A stretch of DNA of 64,000 nt from Zanthoxylum bungeanum (taxonomy: Eukaryota; Streptophyta; Magnoliopsida; Sapindales; Rutaceae). A program made the translations under genes and the position numbers. The notes beneath the pieces were generated by a model. The model was given only the letters and a program-made list of their open reading frames with translations, was not told where the DNA came from and ran no database searches. The stretch lies in contig SKCR01038873.1 in NCBI GenBank assembly GCA_019454045.1, forward strand, positions 1 to 64,000. The letters run 5' to 3'. Below, piece by piece: positions 24,412 to 35,931 of this stretch (position 1 is its first letter; each line of letters begins with the position of its first letter).

Positions 24412-26365
24412 TGTTAGTGTTCCTAGAACATGCCAAGATCTTCTAAGAGTGATTTGTGTGTGAATAAATCAAAGAGAGTTGCGAAAATACTCACATTGAT
24501 CGGATTTAGGATTTCAAAAATTCATTCTTTATTGGATGTAATGGAAGCTCCAAGCCTTGTATTTTTATTCCAAACTCATGGATTGGTTTCCCTATCACCT
24601 TCATTTGTCTCTTTAATGTGCTAGCAATCAAGAATTTTGCAACAAAATTCCTAAGAGAGAGCTCCATGGTCACGGCAATGGAGAGAAATTGGAGAAGAGA
24701 GATGCTGTGAATAGTGACTTATTACAACTTTTAAAGTTGACCACTTTAATATATTAACTTGAGTGTTGGTTTTGGTTGAGTGAAATAAAAGCAATCCAAG
24801 CTTTTCTCAACTAATAACAACTTCCATCAAGTGTCAAACATTAGATGTAAGTTGGTGGGCCCCACTTCAAATTCCAAATTTAAGTCGGACAATCCAACAC
24901 GCAACTTCACTCGGGCCCGAGTTCGTTTAATTCCGAATTAAATTAATTTGTCGTTGCGACTTAATTAAATCCAATTTAATTAAATAATAATACCTCGCAT
25001 TATTATTACGTAAGTGGCTTACGAATTAATTCTAAATTAATTTGTTCGCTTGAATTAAAATCCAATTTTAATTCCGCTTTAAAATCCATTTTCGACTGAT
25101 ATATCTAATATATTATTTTATCCCAATTAAATAAATTAAATAGTAAAATCAAATTTAACTATTAAATTTACTTTATCGATTAATTCCAAATTAATCGCGT
25201 TCTCTCTTCTCGATGAATTTAATCCCAGATAAATTCTCGACGCAATTAATCCCATATTAATTCTTTCTCTAATAATTAATCCCATATTAATTTTCTCTCT
25301 CATAATTAATCCCATATTAATTCTGTTCGAGTCAAATCTCATCGGTGAATCTTTGGGAAGCGACCCAAGAGATCTCTGGATATGTTGGCAGTAAATACGG
25401 TCATCGGACTATCCGAACACGTGCGTATCCGGTAACTTGTTTCTATCGATTACAAGACATGGTTGGCTTCTAGCAAAGCACCGTGCCTACCCAATTCTCC
25501 AGAAATATTCTTTAAAGGAATATATAATTTTTGTTAGGCGTAATATATGTAGTATTGCGTATTACGTTCCAGTAACAGATGTCACATGCCAGGCCTGGGG
25601 CTGGAATTATGTCTGCCCCGTACGAAGCATATATCAGATCTCTGGTAACTAGTCTCTATAATCGGATAATCATGACCTAGTCATATTATCCCGATCACTG
25701 TAGTACTTAAGAGTACTAGTTCCGTATCCTACGTGATCATCATCTCCATATGACTAAAGTGATACTTCTATCATGACATCACACCCAATACACTATGATT
25801 CTCAGTATACCCAGAAGAGGCATACACAGAACCTGTTAAAGCCCCGGACGACCAAAACCAAAGTATATTTATTGTCGCAAGTATTAGCGATGCAAGTCTC
25901 AAGTTAAGACCAAATACACCTACCCTGATTCGAATTCCCATAGACACATAGTCATACTACCAATGGCATTCCGAGGGGTCTGTCCAGATTGAAGCTGTCT
26001 TCGTACCATCGGTAAAAAGAAACTCATATTACACTTGCATGAGTATCCAATACCCAAATATATGAGAACTATGTCGTTATACTTCCATAACACGCACAAG
26101 TGTAATACTAGCCTATTCTGTATTATCGATGTCCAGTCTCGATATTACTACGACTATGGATATTTAATGATTAAACCTTACGTGGATTAATAATGTCTCA
26201 TATCTTATTAATCTGGTACTAATCATATGGACTTTTATCATTTATATATCCCGGTAATCCAATTACAAATGATAAAAGAGCAATTTCCTTTGTCACATAG
26301 TTAATTTGTACAACAACACCATGTTCTATACAAATAGTGATGTTCTGGGTCATAATTGTCTAACA
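24412..26365 (-). mobile_element. Copia LTR C, complete, shared between two units
   Basis: 1954 bp from TGTTAGTGTTCC to GTCTAACA. Left side: primer-binding site; right side: polypurine tract (26366 onward). It is therefore both a 5' and a 3' LTR. Contains repeated TTAATCCCATATTAATT units near 25240-25320 and the 12-base-arm stem-loop at 26232-26278. Confidence 0.88.
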
Positions 26366-29110
26366 ATCTCCCTCTTGGCCTATAGCCAATCACTCAAGTG
26401 TCCTACACCTGAACTATGTACGGGTCGCTCAAATTTCTGCTGAGAAATAGTTTTCGTCAGTGGATTTGCAATGTTTTATTCGATCATCATATCGCCACGA
26501 TGTATGATCTGACGAATCAGAAGAAATTGTCGAAGTATAAACTTGGATCGTTGATGAGACCGCGATTCTTTAGCCTATGTTATAGCCTAGCTTAGCTACT
26601 AACAGAACGACTCTTAATCTAATTAGGATTATATAGATCCAAAGTGCTTCTTTTACTGCCTCAGCTGTAGCAATATTTTGATTTTATTGTTTAATCGGTA
26701 ACAGTATCTTGCTTGGAAGATTTCCAGCTCACTGTTCCGTTGTTAAAACTAAATATGTACCCTTATTGTGACTTAAAGTCGTGTTTGTCGGTATGGAAAC
26801 TTGCAGCGGTGAACCTAGTCACCTCAAGTTCTCATTTCCCCATATTCCCAGAAAGCATCCTTAGTTCGTCCAAGATACTCAAGGATGTTCTTTACATCAA
26901 TCCAGTGACCATCACCTGGATTGGCCTTATAGCGTCTACATATGCTCAAAGCATACGAGACATCAGGTCACATACATTTAAAAAACATACGAGCTCTGGG
27001 AGGGTTGTCAGCATCTTTCTAGATCTATCCCAGTATATCTTTATTCCTAGAATAAAGCCTGCTTCTCCAGGTATTCCATGGAGAATTTTAATGAAAGCCA
27101 TGTTTTTACCGATTATATTATGAGAATGTTATTGCTAAAAAGCAATACATCATCATCTTATAGGACATTCATTGTCAGTGCGCTCCCACTAACCTTCTTA
27201 TATACACAAGAATAATATTCGTTTTGAATTAAATCATATACCATTATGATTACATCAAAACGCTGGTTCCAAGAACGCAATGTTTGCTTCAATCCATAAA
27301 TGGATTGATTTAACTTGCAAACCTTGTTTGCATGTTTTGGCACGACAAAACCATCATAATGTTGCATACAAACATCCTCCAAAAGGTTTCCGTTAAGGAA
27401 AACGGTTTTGGCGTCCAGCTGTCATATTTCATAAATGAAATATGCAGTTATAGCAAGCATTATCCGAATGGATTTAATCAGGGTAACAAGTGAAAAAGTT
27501 TTGTCGTAGTCGACACTATGTCTTTGAAGATACCCTTTCTGTACAAGCCTAACTGTGTACATTTGTATGTTGCCATCCATGTATGTCTTCTTTGAAGACT
27601 CATTTGTTACCAATAGGCACAATGCCTTCAAGTATGTCAACCAGTGTCCAAACATGGTTGGTATACATGGAATCCATTTCGGACTTCATGGCACTTTGCC
27701 ATATAGCGGAGTCGATACCTCGTATCACTTCCTCATACGTAGTTGGTTCAGTATCCTCAATAAGACTAATGTCTACATGAGGTGAGATCAGAAACTCATA
27801 ACTCTTAGGTTGTGTTCTGATTCTCTCCGACCTACTCGGTTCTAGTATATTCGAAGATTGGGGAAAAATCTCATCCTTGATGAACTGTTCGTGTTCCGTT
27901 AAGGATCGGTGCCAGGAACAGTATTACTCTGATTTTTATCGAGTTTTACTTTCCTCCCATTTACCACTGCATTTATGTATTCCTCTTAGGAAAGCTGCAT
28001 GAAGAGCAACAAATTTCTTTGTTCTCTTGTGAGTTATGGAATTGGTTATCGAATTAGTTTCCTTAGGATAACCAATTACAAAATGGGCACTTATCCAATT
28101 TGGGTTGTAGTTTGGTATCATCCAAACATATGCCCATCATCCCCAAATCTTCAGGAATGAGAAACCCGGTTTCTTTCCTGTTCATATCTAATATGAAGTC
28201 TGTCTAACAGATTTTCATGGAACCTTATTCAAAATAAGTATTGCACTGTTTAATGTATCCCGTGAAGGAAATTGGTAGCTCAGAGCGACTCATCATTAAC
28301 CTTACCATGTCCAACAAAGTTCGGTTTCTTTGTTTGGACACACCGTCAATTGAGGTGTTCCGGGAGGAGTCGATTGTGAAAGAATACTATACTCTTTCAA
28401 GTAATCTTGAAACTCATATGTTTAAGTATTTTACACTATGGTCCGACCGTAAAGTTTTTAATACTTTTACCGGTCTGTTTTCTTACTTCGTGTCGAAACT
28501 CTTTGAATTACTCAAAAGTTCCTGACTTGTGTTTCATAAGATACACTTAACCGTAACACGATGCCACATCTGTAAATGTTACGAAGTATTTATATCCACC
28601 TCTAGCCTAGCTAGACATAGGCCCACTTACGTCACTATGAACGATGGCTATTAGATCGGTGGCACTTGCACTTTTACCAAGTAAAAGGTGTTTTAGGCAC
28701 TTTGCCTAATAAACTAGATTCGTAGACATCATTTGAATCAAATTCGTCCTAGTATCCACTCTTCGAAAGTGTGGATATAAGAGTTTTGTTAATGTGTCCC
28801 AGATGACAATGCCACTAATAAGTCTCATCTGATTTATTCAGTTTGAGCTTTTTGTTTGTTATTATATGTTTGAGATTTGTTTATATTCAAAATATAAGTA
28901 CTGTTATTTACATCTAATGTGTATATCTCAATATCATATTTATAAACAAAAAACTTAGGGTTCATGAACATAAAGGTATACCCGCAATGGGTTAAACTAC
29001 ATATAGAGATAATGTTTCTAGTCAAACTAGGTACATTATATCAGTTTCCTAATTTAAGTACATACCATGAGGGAAGTTCCAAAACTTATGTCTCTACGGT
29101 TAAAACAGCG
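26366..29110 (-). pseudogene. Copia pol remnant, unit 2
   Basis: Collinear with unit 1. Polypurine tract at 26366; RNase H relic to about 26700; RT pieces at 27158-27655, with KLNQSIYGLKQ and a YDKTFS block where copia has YDETFSPVA; integrase pieces near 27900-28500; pre-integrase block at 28834-29025. Stops and frameshifts throughout. Confidence 0.8.
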
Positions 29111-29269
29111 ACTCTCATCCCGTTTCTGACTCACAGGTCGATCTCATCTGAAGCCAGTATCCTGCTAATCAGCATATGTTGTACATCAGTATATATGTAT
29201 GTTCCATATCCAGTATCAAAATCCAATTTTAAAACTGGTAGTGGACATAATTATAACAAACTTACCTGA

Positions 29270-30002
29270 AGCCGGAGCCTTGCCCGTCTTCATTCCGTCA
29301 TGTTTGTCTTGTCCATACGGCAGTCACGCTTCCAGTGACCTCGTTTGCCATAATTTAGGCAGACATCTTGGGATATGTCATTTGTCTTCCCAGAAGATTG
29401 TGACGATTTTGCCTTTGACCTTTTTTCTTCAGACCCCCAGAAGTCTTTGGCCAAGCCTTGGCATTCTGAGATGTCGAAGTAAGATGCGACAACGCTTCTT
29501 ACCCTTTTAAAAACTCTGGCTCTGCTTTCTGGAGCATAGCCATTAACTCTCCAAGAGTTTTCTCTTGGTTCAAGATGAACCCGCCCCAGCTTTCGGGCAG
29601 AGACTATAAGATCAAATATATGGAAGTCTCGACCTCGTAGGTAATGCCCAGCTAACTTTAGTTGTTCAATGTCAGCAATCATCTGCGACATCTAGTGCTC
29701 GACATATGTACCCTCTGAGATACGCGAGCGTAAGAGCTTCTTTTATACTTTTAAGATATAAGGTTAGATATATAAAGATCCTTTAATTTCATCATCATTG
29801 TAAAAGGATCCAATCCTTAGTTCAGACGACGAAATTTAGGAGTCTTTGCGGCAAGCATAATGGATTGAGCACTAAAGTTATCATCACGATGAGTCTTCCA
29901 AAGCTCATGCTCTACTATTTTCTCAACTCCGGGCTTAGGCCCGAGAGGTCGCTCTATCAAATAGAGTAACTTCTCAACTCCCAGGACTATCCTGAGATTC
30001 AT
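29270..30002 (-). pseudogene. Copia gag remnant, unit 2
   Basis: Minus strand: gag start MNLRIVLGVEKLLYLIERPL at 30002; middle block 29691-29290 ending in a zinc knuckle reading CLNYGKRGHWKRDC. Only the second Cys is replaced (Tyr), so the knuckle is less decayed than in unit 1. The start lies on one copy of the 520-bp segment that is tripled in unit 1. The two gag blocks are separated by stops near 29700-29800. Confidence 0.78.
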
Positions 30003-31266
30003 TTCCCAATATGAAAATTAAAGTTGTAAAAGACATTTTTCACCTAGGATTATGTCCTTTTGACGCTAATCTTTCAAGTCATCTTGATTGCTATAGTCCA
30101 ACTATCCAATCAACGATTTCGGGTACAATCTAATGTAATGATTACTATAGTCTAACTATCTAATTAACTACAATTTTGATTGGTTACTTTCAAATGTATT
30201 GATTACTATAATCCAATTATATAACCAACTATAAATGAAGTAGTTTGAATACAGTCCAACTGTTAAATTAAAACAACAATTGAATATTAGTCTAACTAAT
30301 ATATATATAAATTATTAATGACGAAAAATGAAATGAGTGCGTATTGGTAAATATTTAAACGAAATTACAAATTTAATACTTGTCTCCCACTATTTTTCGG
30401 CGAGCCTCTAACCCTCTGTGGAGTACTCGGGAAACCTAGTTTCCTAGTGGGCTAGGATCCCGTTAAATAACACATAACCTTGACTTTGGCCAACAAGTTG
30501 TATGAAATTTAACCAGGTATATCTCTAAGATCAATTGAATCTCATCCAATTCCTAGATCCAGTAGGTGGACCTCCAAGTCCGAAACATGTATCCAATATA
30601 TGCCAATATATCCAATATATTCCCTAACATTTTTCCTCTGAATCAACTAAGCCTTGGCTTTGGCTCAACAAGCTTAATGAAACCAGTTAAACGTGACCCA
30701 TTGACAGTGGGAAAGCTTCGTAATCGAGGTCGATGAACAATAAGTGACCTTGACTTTGGCCAACAATCACAACTTGACCAAGACGTACGATATGGAACAA
30801 AGCTTTCGTGATTCAAACACATGCGCGATGGACAAAGGTCTTGACTTTGGCCAACAAACCAATGCCAATCTTGGATCTTGAGAGAGAATCAATCAATGGA
30901 AGGAAAAATGCTTAATATAATATGAGGGTTTCTGTCGCGATTTGGCAACCAATTTATTTTCTTTAATTAGGTCTCATCATAAACCCTTAAGCATGCATTC
31001 TAAAATCATAATAAGGCGCGAATAAAATAATAATGATATTCGTATGGATATATAACAAACTTTACTCATAGAACAAATCTCCCAATTTCCTCTCTCCCAC
31101 TAGCTCTATTTATACTTCTACCCAATTACATAATATTTCTAAAGAAACCCCATTTACATTGAGGGGAATTGGTGAGAAGAAAAATACAATGAGATAAGGA
31201 GATAATAGGCTAGACACACAGGTCTAATTTAATACATTCTAAATTTATTACAATAATTTCCAATGC
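30003..31266 (-). other. Copia unit 2 leader, truncated
   Basis: Same leader as 15660-16550 up to AATTTATTACAATAATTTCCA near 31260. It then jumps into the LTR: about 1.1 kb of leader, the primer site and the first about 60 bp of LTR D are deleted. Confidence 0.75.
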
Positions 31267-33176
31267 CAATAAAAGAGAGTTACGGAAATACTCACATTGA
31301 TCGTATTTAGGATTTCAAAAATTCATTCTTTGTTGGATGTAATGGAAGCTCCAAGCCTTGTATTTTCATTCCAAACTCATGGATTGGTTTCCCTATCAGC
31401 TTCATTTGTCTCTTTAATGTGCTAGCAATCAAGAATTTTGCAACAAAATTCCTAAGAGAGAGCTCCATGGTCACGGCAATGGAGAGAAATTGGAGAAGAG
31501 AGATGCTGTGAATAGTGACTTATTACAACTTCTAAAGATGACCACTTTAATATATTAAGTTGAGTGTTGGTTTTGGTTGAGTGAAATAAAAGCAATCCAA
31601 GCTTTTCTCAACTAATAACAGATCCATCAAGTTTCAAACATTTGATGTAAGTTGGTGGGCCCCACTTCAAATTCCAAATTTAAGTCAGACAATCCAACAC
31701 GCAACTTCGCTCGGACCCGGTTCGTTTAATTCCGAATTAAACGAATTTACAGTTGGGACTTAATTAAATCCAATTTAATTAAATAGTAATGCCTCGCAAT
31801 ATTATTACGTAAGTCGATTACGAATTAATTCTAAATTAATTTGTTCGCTTGAATTAAAATCTAATTTTAACTCCTCTTTAAAATCTAATTTTAATTCCGC
31901 TTTGAAATCCAATTTCGACTAATATATCTAATATATTATTTTAGCCCAATTGAATAAATTAAATAATAAAATCAAATTTAACAATTAAATTTACTTTACC
32001 GATTAATTTTAAATTAATCGCGTTCTCTCTTCTCGAGGAATTTAATCCCAGATAAATTTTTGATGCAATTAATCTCAGATTAATTCTTTCTCTAATAATT
32101 AATCCCAGATTAATTTTCTCTCTCATAATTAATCTCAGATTAATTCTGTTCGAGTCAAATCTCATCGGTGAATCTTTGGAAGCGACCCAAGAGATCCATG
32201 GATATGTTGGTAGTAAATACGATCATCGAACTATCCGAACACGTGCGTACCCGGTACCACATTTCTACCGATTTACAAGACATGGTTGGCTTCTAGCAAA
32301 GCATCGTGCCTACCCAATTCTCCAGAAATATTCTTTAAAGGAATATATAATCTTTGTCAGGAGTAGTATACGTAGTATTACGTATTACGTTCCAGTATCG
32401 GATGTCACATGCCACGTCTGGGGCTGGAATTATGTCTGCCCCGTACGAAGCATATATCAGATCTTTGGTAACTAGTCTCTATAATCGAATAATCATGACC
32501 TAGTCATATTATCCCGATGACTGCAGTACTTAAGAGTACTAGTTTCGTATCCTACGTGATCATCATCTCCATATGACTAAAGTGATACTTCCATCTTGAC
32601 ATCACACCCAATACACTACGATTCTCAGTATACCCAGAAGAGGCATACACAGAACCTGTTAAAGCCCTGGATGATCAAAACCAAAGTATATTTATTGTCG
32701 CAAGTATTAGCGATGCAAGTCTCAGGTTAAGACCAAATACACCTACCCTGATTCGAATTCTCATAGACACATAGGCATACTACCAATGGCATTCCGAGGG
32801 GTCTATCCAGATTGAAGCTGTCTCCATACCATCGGTAAACAGAACCTCTTATTACACTTGCAAGAGTATCCAATACCCAAATATATGAGAACTATGTCGT
32901 TATGCTTCCATAACACGCACAAGTGTAATACTAGCATATTCTGCATTATCGATGTCCAGTCTCGATAATACTAGGACTATGGATAACCTTACGTGGATTA
33001 ATACTGTCTCATATTTTATTAATCTGGTACTAATCATATGGACTTTTATCATTTATATATCCCGGTAATCCAATTACAAATGATAAAAGAGCAATTTCAT
33101 TTGTCACATAGTTAATTTATACAACAACACCATGTTCTGTACAAATAGTGATGCTATGAGTCATAATTGTCCAACA
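31267..33176 (-). mobile_element. Copia LTR D (outermost 5' LTR), inner end deleted
   Basis: Begins at AAAAGAGAGTTACGG, inside the LTR, and runs to the intact outer end TCATAATTGTCCAACA at 33176. Followed by TSD CATAT at 33177-33181, which matches 8864-8868. Confidence 0.87.
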
Positions 33177-33181
33177 CATAT

Positions 33182-33585
33182 CCACTGGAATGTTTCTTAA
33201 GAGTCTTAGATCTGTCATCCAAAGACTCCTTACTCAAGCCATCCCTAATGAATTTGATTTTATCTTCACGGTTGTCAGACATCATTCCTAAAGAACGACA
33301 ACGAGTATTACATGTCATACGAGCACATTTATAGCAAACACCAATTCTTTTAGCTCTTCTCTTTTTAGCATAGGTGCTTCTTCCTAAACCAGGTATATAC
33401 GAAACAAAAGAGTCAGAGGACTCACCTGCCAATCGGACCCGTGCTTCAATAATCCAACGAATTCCATTAGGAATGCCTTTCATCATCAGTAATCTCATCC
33501 GTTCCAAGCGAGCTTTGTAGACTTTCATCAAAGTGTTTTGAGGGAGAGAAGGAAATTGCTTGTGAAGATTTGTGAGAACTTCCAT
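33182..33585 (-). pseudogene. Cysteine-rich accessory ORF of the Athila element, N-terminal half
   Basis: Starts at an ATG ending at 33585 and is open for about 135 codons until cut by copia. Residues 74-80 are KKRRAKR. Cysteines follow at 84, 87, 92 and 96 (C-x2-C-x4-C-x3-C), then an acidic/basic helix-like stretch. A basic patch, a compact Cys cluster and this size resemble the cysteine-rich nucleic-acid-binding proteins of carlaviruses and relatives, several of which suppress RNA silencing. That is my family-level recognition, not a search result. It lies downstream of the integrase end, the env-like ORF position in Athila. A T-rich tract ending TTGTGTAG just upstream could be a splice acceptor. 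The C-terminal half is at 8703-8868; an unsplit but 5'-truncated copy is at 55083-55503. Confidence 0.65.
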
Positions 33586-33700
33586 AATGAAATGTGACTT
33601 TACCTACACAAATTAAACACACAAGAATAAAAAACAATAAATCACAATATATACATAAATTACATGGGTTGCCTCCCAGCTAGCACTAAGTTTAAAGTCG
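33586..33700 (-). other. Athila spacer after integrase
   Basis: Minus strand contains GTGCTAGCTGGGAGGCAACC, a block I recognise just after the integrase frame in Athila-type elements. A related block occurs in the forward element near 62790. Confidence 0.6.
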
Positions 33701-34076
33701 TCAGGTAGACATGACTGCCCGAACATTAGGCTGGATCTGAAAGTGTGACACTTTTTTTTCGCTCAAATGATTCTCCCCAGTAGTGCTTGACACGCTTGTT
33801 TTTAACCTTGAATATTTTGTTGGAGTTGGGATCATGTAACTCAATGGTTTATCTGGTAAAACTTTGGTGATTAAGAATGGACCTGACCACCGTGATTTTG
33901 GCTTCCATGGAAAGAGTTTCAACATTGATTTGTTTAACAATATCCTCTGTCATGGTTCTAGTTGTATGCGTACTAACTTCTCATCATGTCTCTTTTTGGC
34001 ATTTTCTTTATACAGTTTGGCATTCTCAAAAGGCTGTATGTGAAATTCCTCCAATTCATTGAGCTGGTGGAACTGT
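33701..34076 (-). pseudogene. Athila integrase C-terminal fragment
   Basis: Minus strand: QLNELEEFHIQPFENAKLY, then about 40 residues later LKLFPWKPKSRWSGPFLI, then FQIQPNVRAVMST. This is the end of a Ty3/gypsy integrase (the KSRWSGPF block). Everything upstream in pol (RT, RNase H, integrase zinc finger and DDE core) is missing: protease ends at about 34082 and this fragment starts within six bases. A stop and a frame change occur between the two blocks (near 33950). Confidence 0.82.
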
Positions 34077-34081
34077 TTCTC

Positions 34082-34738
34082 TTATGTTGCTTGTAGTGCA
34101 AGAATAGGCTTTTTCAGTGTGCAATACACTTTATCTTCAAGCTCCACAGACAGTTGACATGCTTTAAGTTTGTCAGTAGAACTTTGTATTGCATTGGAGT
34201 CTTGGATGGTACTATATATCACATCAAGTCTGAAATATTCCTCCTTCTTTTCGTCATCCGGGAAATTCATGGCTTTGAAAATATTGAATGTTACTTCTTG
34301 GTCTTGTACCCTCATGGTTAGTTCTCCTTTTTGTGCATCAATAATGGTTTGACCTGTAGCCAAGAATGGTCTCCCAATGATGATCGACAAGTCTTATTCT
34401 TCCTCCATATCAAGGACAATAAAATCTGCTGGGAAAATAAATTTGTCAACCTTGACCAGCACATTCTCAACTACACCTTTCGGAAATACGAGCGTTCTAT
34501 TAGCAAGTTGCAGAGAGACTGAGGTGGGCATTATTTCTCCAATCTGCAATTTCCTGAAAATAGAAAAATGCATCAAGTTAACACTTCCACTTAGATCACA
34601 CAAAACCCTGCCGAAGTTATGCTCTCCTATGATGCAAGGAATGGTGACACTGCCAGGATCTTTCAACTTTGGGGGAAGCTTCCTCTGGATGATAGCACTA
34701 CATTCTTCTGTCAATGCTACTGTTTCGTAATCTCCCAA
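34082..34738 (-). pseudogene. Athila retropepsin-like protease domain
   Basis: Aspartic protease that would process the gag-pol polyprotein. 34738-34394 and 34390-34082 form one frame split by a TAA at about 34391-34393 after VLDMEEE. The active-site stretch reads VLCDLSGSVNLM, whereas the family has DLGAS, so the catalytic loop is altered. The flap region (LQLANRTLVFPKGVVENVLV) and the IIGRPFLATG block are well kept. It follows gag in the usual order, after about 300 bp of broken sequence. It is joined to the integrase C-terminus by deletion. Confidence 0.84.
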
Positions 34739-35039
34739 TCTTCACTTTCATGAAAGAATGTCTTTCATGAATTTGACATAGCTAGGCATTTGTTCCAAAC
34801 TTATGCAAATGGAATGTTGATATGCAGTTTTTTGAAGATCTTCAGGAATCGAGAAAATTGTTTGTCTAGTTTGTTTTTCTGGAGACGTTGTGGAAAAAGT
34901 TAAGGTAGAGTGATTCTTTCTTAATCTTTTTCCTTTACTTCTTTTTCCTCCATCTATGGAACTGCTTCGCTTCTTTCTTTTAGAACTTCTTCAATTGATG
35001 CCTTGATTTCAACATCTTTGTTGATTTCTATACCGCTTT
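34739..35039 (-). pseudogene. Degraded gag-protease linker
   Basis: Broken frames with many Lys/Glu codons, in the place of the charged gag-protease linker. No domain recognised. Confidence 0.45.
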
Positions 35040-35926
35040 TTAAAATGATGGCATGATATTGCTCCTTCCCCATGTTCCTTGGATTTGGTTCTGAGTTGCT
35101 GGGAAGATTTCTCGATGTCTGTAACTCTGAGCATTGGCCAGTTGTCCAATTTGATTTTCCAGTGCTTTAATAGACGCAGATTGGCTTTGAATCATAGCAT
35201 CATATTTTTTTAACTGGGCCATCACTTCCGCTATTCTTGGTTCATTTTCATGCTACTGGCTTTGCTGTTGGAATCCTGGTGGTGGATTGTTCCTTTGTCC
35301 TGAATTGTTGCTCCATGCGAAATTGGGATGATTCCCCCACCCTGGGTTATAGGTAATGGAATATGGAGTGTTCCCCTCTCTGTTGAAATTGTTGACGTAA
35401 TTCACCGTTTCTTTATGTTGGTTTGTCTCTGGTGCTCCTCCATATGGTGAACTTGTGGATCCAATATTGCCTTGCATGCTAAGAGTTTCCATGAATTTGT
35501 ATATCTGATCCAGCTTGGCGTTTACTGCTGTGTTGGCTCCAACTTCATAAATTCCAGCAATTCGTTGGATCATGCTCTTTTCTGTTGGCCACAAGGAATT
35601 GTTGTTGGCCATTTCTTCAATTAAGTCCCAGACTTGATCTTCTCCTTTTGCCATTAAAGCTCCTCCAGCCGCAACATCAAGTGTGGCTCTCATTATTCCA
35701 GAAAGTCCATTATAGAATGTTTGTAGCCACTTTGCAATCTCATGGTGAGGACATTTCCGGAGTAAATCTTTGTACCTTTCCCAAGCTTCGCAGAGGGATT
35801 CTGAGTCATGTTGCACAAAAGATGTGATGTCATTTCTCAGCTTTGCAGTTCTGGTTGGTGGAAAGTACTTTGCAAGGAATTTTGTGGCAAGAGTGTTCCA
35901 AGTTGTGATGGAATCTGCTAGTAGTG
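35040..35926 (-). pseudogene. Athila gag, C-terminal part
   Basis: Retrotransposon gag (Retrotrans_gag type) that would form the particle. 35926-35253 runs open for more than 220 codons from LLADSITTWNTLATKFLAKY through ESLCEAWERYKDLLRKCPHH to a Gln/Asn/Pro-rich tail. A stop at about 35250 separates it from 35225-35040, which has QLKKYDAMIQSQSASIKALE, a predicted coiled coil, followed by QIGQLA. The N-terminal part is at 50449-50864; both sides of copia element 2 carry the TSD AATGT, and removing one copy of it together with the element brings the two gag halves into one frame. Confidence 0.87.
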
Positions 35927-35931
35927 AATGT

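Larger units (their letters stand above)
8869..33176 (-). mobile_element. Ty1/copia complex with five LTRs, 24.3 kb
   Basis: Bounded by LTR termini and by the TSD CATAT (8864-8868 and 33177-33181). Left to right: LTR A (minus), internal 1 (minus), LTR B (minus, truncated), LTR E (plus), leader fragment (plus), 5' leader (minus), LTR C (minus), internal 2 (minus), LTR D (minus, inner end deleted). LTR C has a primer site on one side and a polypurine tract on the other, as expected after recombination between LTRs of tandem copies. The primer sites read TGGTATCAGAGC, complementary to initiator tRNA-Met. RNase H and gag sequence suggest the Tork-like part of copia, but this is not certain. No unit has an intact reading frame. 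Confidence 0.85.

Noticed and set aside
26713..27123. Plus-strand 136-codon open frame
   Set aside because: Antisense to the copia RT/RNase H remnant; no domain.
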